Source: Bradyrhizobiaceae bacterium
Lineage (GTDB): Bacteria > Pseudomonadota > Alphaproteobacteria > Rhizobiales > Xanthobacteraceae
Assembly: GCA_016793685.1 (NCBI GenBank)
Contig: JAEULX010000183.1
Span: 1-8,992, forward strand
Length of the DNA: 8,992 bases
Direction of reading: 5' to 3'
The notes below the pieces were generated by a model, which was not told the DNA's origin, searched no databases, and worked only from the letters and a program-made list of their open reading frames with translations. Below are positions 6,421-8,992 of this stretch, piece by piece. Each line of letters starts with the position of its first letter. Within the stretch, counting starts at the first letter, position 1. The translations under genes were made by a program, and so were the position numbers.

Positions 6421-8179
6421 ACCCGACGACATCATCGACCTCATCGACGATTCCGCTGACAAGCGGGCCGCAGCACCCGGTCCGCGCTGGAAGGTGGCCA
6501 TCATCGACGACGAGCCGGCCGTGCATGACGGCACGCGCTATGCGCTCAGCGATTACACCCTCAATGGGCAGGGGCTGGAGATTCTGTCCGCCTACTCGGC
6601 CGAAGAAGGGCGCGCACTGCTGCGCGCGCACCCGGACACGGCGGTCGTGCTGCTCGACGTGATCATGGAGACCGACAGCGCGGGCCTCGACCTCGTCAAT
6701 TACATCCGCAGCCAGCTCAAGAACGAGACCGTCCGCATCATTCTTCGCACCGGCCAGCCGGGCCAGGCGCCGGAGCGCCGCGTCATCGTCGATTACGACA
6801 TCAACGACTACAAGGCGAAGACCGAGCTCACCGCCGACAAGCTGTTCACCTCGCTCACCGCGGCGTTGCGCGGCTATCAGCAATTGCAGCGGGTGACCGA
6901 GACCCGCCGCGGTCTCGAGATCATCGTCGACGCAGCCGCGACCCTGTACGACTTCAAGTCGATCCAGCGCCTCGCCGAAGGCGTGCTGACGCAGCTCGCG
7001 TCGCTGCTCAAGGTCGAATGCGACGGCATTCTCGTCTGTCACGACAGCGGCAAACCGGACCGGTTGATTGCCGTGCTGGCGGCCTCGGGCTGCTACATTC
7101 ATCTCCTGGGCGCCGATACGGCGAACGCTTTCGATCCGGATCTGCGCCATTGGGTCGAGGAAGCATTCCGCAGCCACAGCCACCAATTCACCTCGGGCTG
7201 GTCGACGCTCTATATCGGCACCGCAAGCGGACGCGAAGTCGTCGTCGTGCTGCATGCGCGGCGTCCGCTGTCCAGCACGGATCGCACGCTGGTCGAGCTG
7301 TTCGCGAGTAAGCTCTCCGTCGCCTTCGACAACGTCATCCTCTACGAGCAGCTTCAGGAGGCGAACGCCCGGCTCGAAGAGCGCGTCAACCTGCGTACGC
7401 GGGAGTTGACCGCGGCGAACCGGCGCCTGGCGGCGCAATGGGCGCGACTGCAGCGCGCGAACGCGTTCAAGCGGGAAATCCTCAGCACCGTCGCCCACGA
7501 TCTGCGCAATCCGCTTTCGGTGATCATCGGCCGCGCAGAGATTCTCGAACGCATGCTGTCCGATGCGACCCCCTCGGTCGAAAACGCCAAAGCGCAGATC
7601 AATCACATCCACGCGGCCGCCGACCGGCTGACGGAGATGGTCGAAAGCCTGATCACGGACGCGATGGCCGACGCGTTGAACATCACGATCCGCCGCGAGC
7701 CGGTGGACCTTGCGACCATTGTCCGCGACGTCGCCGAGGCGAACCAGCCGCTCGCCGCGAAGAAGCAGCAGCGCATCGAGGTGTCTGCGCCGAGCGGCAA
7801 GCTGATCACGTGCGACGGCGACCGGATTCGGGAAGCGGTCGACAATCTGATCAGCAACGCCATCAAGTACAGTCCGATCGGCGGGCGCATCGATCTGTCG
7901 CTCGACCTGCAGCCGGACAGCGCCTGCATCCGCGTGAAGGACGAAGGGCCGGGCATGTCGGAAAAAGACATTTCCCGCCTCTACGGACGGTTCCAGCGGC
8001 TCTCCGCCAAGCCCACCGGCGGCGAAAGCTCGACCGGCCTCGGCCTGTCCATCGTCAAGCGCATTATCGATCTGCACGGCGGGGCGATCGGCGCCGAGAG
8101 CCCGGGCCTGGGCCACGGGACGACGTTCTCGCTGACGCTTCCGACCAAGGAAGACGGGGCGGACGCGCCCGCCGCCTGA
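6413..8179 (+). CDS. REC-DUF3369-HisKA-HATPase hybrid response regulator/kinase
   Basis: A 588-residue soluble protein without signal peptide or membrane segment. An acidic N-tail (4-14) precedes a receiver domain (about 26-155) with acidic pocket Asp32/Asp33/Glu34, phosphoacceptor Asp82, Thr113 and Lys136. Next come a DUF3369-type sensory-like region (about 160-310), a coiled coil (about 311-355), HisKA with His362 in AHDLRNPLS, and HATPase with N-box Asn478/Asn482, G1 DEGPGM (510-515) and G2 TGLGLS (541-546). All key catalytic residues are present. The REC-DUF3369 pairing is known with HD-GYP, GGDEF or kinase outputs; here the output is a second kinase, with no DNA-binding domain. ATG 6413 is chosen because it overlaps the upstream stop (ATGGCTGA) with a GGAA about 7 nt before it; the open frame further upstream is kinase gene in another frame. 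It is probably the phosphorylation partner of the upstream kinase, passing the signal to a regulator outside this window. Confidence 0.9.
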   Translation: MAEPDDIIDLIDDSADKRAAAPGPRWKVAIIDDEPAVHDGTRYALSDYTLNGQGLEILSAYSAEEGRALLRAHPDTAVVLLDVIMETDSAGLDLVNYIRSQLKNETVRIILRTGQPGQAPERRVIVDYDINDYKAKTELTADKLFTSLTAALRGYQQLQRVTETRRGLEIIVDAAATLYDFKSIQRLAEGVLTQLASLLKVECDGILVCHDSGKPDRLIAVLAASGCYIHLLGADTANAFDPDLRHWVEEAFRSHSHQFTSGWSTLYIGTASGREVVVVLHARRPLSSTDRTLVELFASKLSVAFDNVILYEQLQEANARLEERVNLRTRELTAANRRLAAQWARLQRANAFKREILSTVAHDLRNPLSVIIGRAEILERMLSDATPSVENAKAQINHIHAAADRLTEMVESLITDAMADALNITIRREPVDLATIVRDVAEANQPLAAKKQQRIEVSAPSGKLITCDGDRIREAVDNLISNAIKYSPIGGRIDLSLDLQPDSACIRVKDEGPGMSEKDISRLYGRFQRLSAKPTGGESSTGLGLSIVKRIIDLHGGAIGAESPGLGHGTTFSLTLPTKEDGADAPAA

Positions 8180-8195
8180 GGGGCGGAGACGCGCC

Positions 8196-8992
8196 TTATT
8201 CGCGCGAACCGCGAAACAGCGGCTTGCCCGCGTTGAAATCGGCGAGAAGCGCCTCGGTGTCGGCGCCGAGGGCGGGCGAGGGTTGCTCGTAGCTCAGCGG
8301 CGTACGCGAGAACGAGATCGGCGTGCGGACGCCCGGGATGGCGCCCGCCGCCGCATCCGGCGCCGGAAGTGCGAGTTGCATGGCGCGGGCGATCACCTGC
8401 GGGTCGGCAAAGACCTCGGCAAGGTCGTGGATCGGGGCGGTCGGGACGCCGGCCCTTTCCAGGGCGGAAAGCAGTTCGGCCCGCGGCATGCCGGAGGTCC
8501 GCGCGGCGATGCCGGCGACAAGCTCGGTCCGGGCGGCGACGCGTCCGGCATTCGACTGATAGCGCGGATCCGCCGCGATCTCGGGGAGGGCCAGGGCTTC
8601 GCAGAGGCGAAGAAACTGCCCGTCGTTGCCCACCGCGATCACGATATGGCCGTCGGAGGTGGGGAAAACCTGATAGGGCACGATGTTGGGATGCGCGTTG
8701 CCCATGCGGTTGGGGGACTTGCCGGATACGAGATAGTTGAGCGCCTGGTTGGCGAGCACGCCGACCATCACGTCCAGCAACGACATGTCGATATGCTGGC
8801 CGAGCCCGCTGCGCGCCCGCTCGACCAGCGCCGCTTCGATGGCGATCACGGCATAGAGCCCGGTGAAGATGTCGGCAAAGGCGACGCCGATCTTCATCGG
8901 TTCGCGGGCCGGTTCGCCGGTGACATGCATGATTCCGCCCAGCGCCTGGATGAGGAAGTCGTATCCGGGGCGCGGCGCATATGGCCCGGTCT
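8196..8992 (-). CDS. Family III CoA-transferase (CaiB/BaiF), 5' part cut by window edge
   Basis: Transfers CoA between carboxylic acids (the family includes formyl-CoA, carnitine-CoA, mesaconyl-CoA and succinyl-CoA-dependent transferases). The visible 264 residues run from the edge to a TAA at 8198-8196. They start with TGPYAPRPGYDFLIQALGG, a family hallmark, and continue with VAFADIFTGLYA. Its Asp (codon 8873-8871, residue 40 of the fragment) aligns with the catalytic Asp169 of formyl-CoA transferase. GLGQHIDMSLLD, NAHPNIVPYQVFPTSDG and AVGNDGQFLRLC follow, all typical. Roughly 130 N-terminal residues are missing compared with the usual 390-410. The frame is open to the edge, so the ATG at 8930 is internal and not the start. 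The substrate cannot be told. Its 3' end converges on the kinase cluster with only 16 bp between stops, leaving no room for an obvious terminator. Confidence 0.92.
   Translation of the reverse strand, partial: TGPYAPRPGYDFLIQALGGIMHVTGEPAREPMKIGVAFADIFTGLYAVIAIEAALVERARSGLGQHIDMSLLDVMVGVLANQALNYLVSGKSPNRMGNAHPNIVPYQVFPTSDGHIVIAVGNDGQFLRLCEALALPEIAADPRYQSNAGRVAARTELVAGIAARTSGMPRAELLSALERAGVPTAPIHDLAEVFADPQVIARAMQLALPAPDAAAGAIPGVRTPISFSRTPLSYEQPSPALGADTEALLADFNAGKPLFRGSRE

Noticed and set aside
3367..6534. A 1055-codon open frame on the minus strand opposite dctP and the first kinase
   Set aside because: Its translation is dominated by Arg, Asp, Gly, Ala and His with no recognisable domain, and it lies antisense to two genes with clear families and intact motifs. 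Long antisense frames are expected in GC-rich coding DNA.
6263..8116. A 617-codon minus-strand open frame opposite the second kinase
   Set aside because: Same low-complexity Arg/Asp/Val-rich composition and no domain; it is a shadow of the REC-DUF3369-kinase gene.
8180..8195. Bidirectional terminator between the kinase cluster and the CoA-transferase gene
   Set aside because: Only 16 bp separate the stops; at most a 4-bp stem is possible and there is no T-run.

Overview
The window is GC-rich DNA (clearly above 60% G+C by eye) from an alphaproteobacterium, most likely a member of the Rhizobiales/Hyphomicrobiales. This rests on base composition, an alphaproteobacterial-looking MtnA, abundant solute-binding proteins, and a REC-DUF3369-histidine kinase protein. 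It looks chromosomal: I see no transposase, integrase, phage gene, CRISPR array or rRNA.

Layout. Positions 1-28 probably hold the last codons of an upstream plus-strand gene, followed by a convincing intrinsic terminator at 88-124. A minus-strand tRNA-Arg(CCG) with an encoded CCA end lies at 369-445. mtnA (676-1776, plus) encodes methylthioribose-1-phosphate isomerase. Converging on it from the right is ugpB (1831-3147, minus), a periplasmic glycerol-3-phosphate-type ABC binding protein with no ABC permease or ATPase gene beside it. A 213-bp divergent intergenic region then separates ugpB from a compact plus-strand three-gene cluster: a TRAP-family DctP binding protein (3361-4341), a membrane histidine kinase with a large helical periplasmic sensor region (4351-6420), and a soluble REC-DUF3369-HisKA-HATPase protein (6413-8179). 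The window ends in a minus-strand family III (CaiB/BaiF) CoA-transferase gene cut by the edge (8196-8992).

How the genes may work together. The most interesting unit is the DctP-kinase-REC/kinase cluster. No TRAP membrane genes (DctQ/DctM) are present, the DctP and kinase genes are only 9 bp apart, and the two kinase genes overlap by 8 bp. This fits a signalling cassette in which a TRAP-type binding protein serves as the ligand-sensing partner of a histidine kinase, by analogy with TorT/TorS, LuxP/LuxQ or ChvE/VirA, and hands the signal to a second kinase that carries its own receiver. No DNA-binding output domain is encoded here, so the final target is unknown. The divergent orphan UgpB could be a second sensor protein, a target of the system, or a component serving transporter genes elsewhere. 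mtnA and the CoA-transferase look like unrelated metabolic neighbours.
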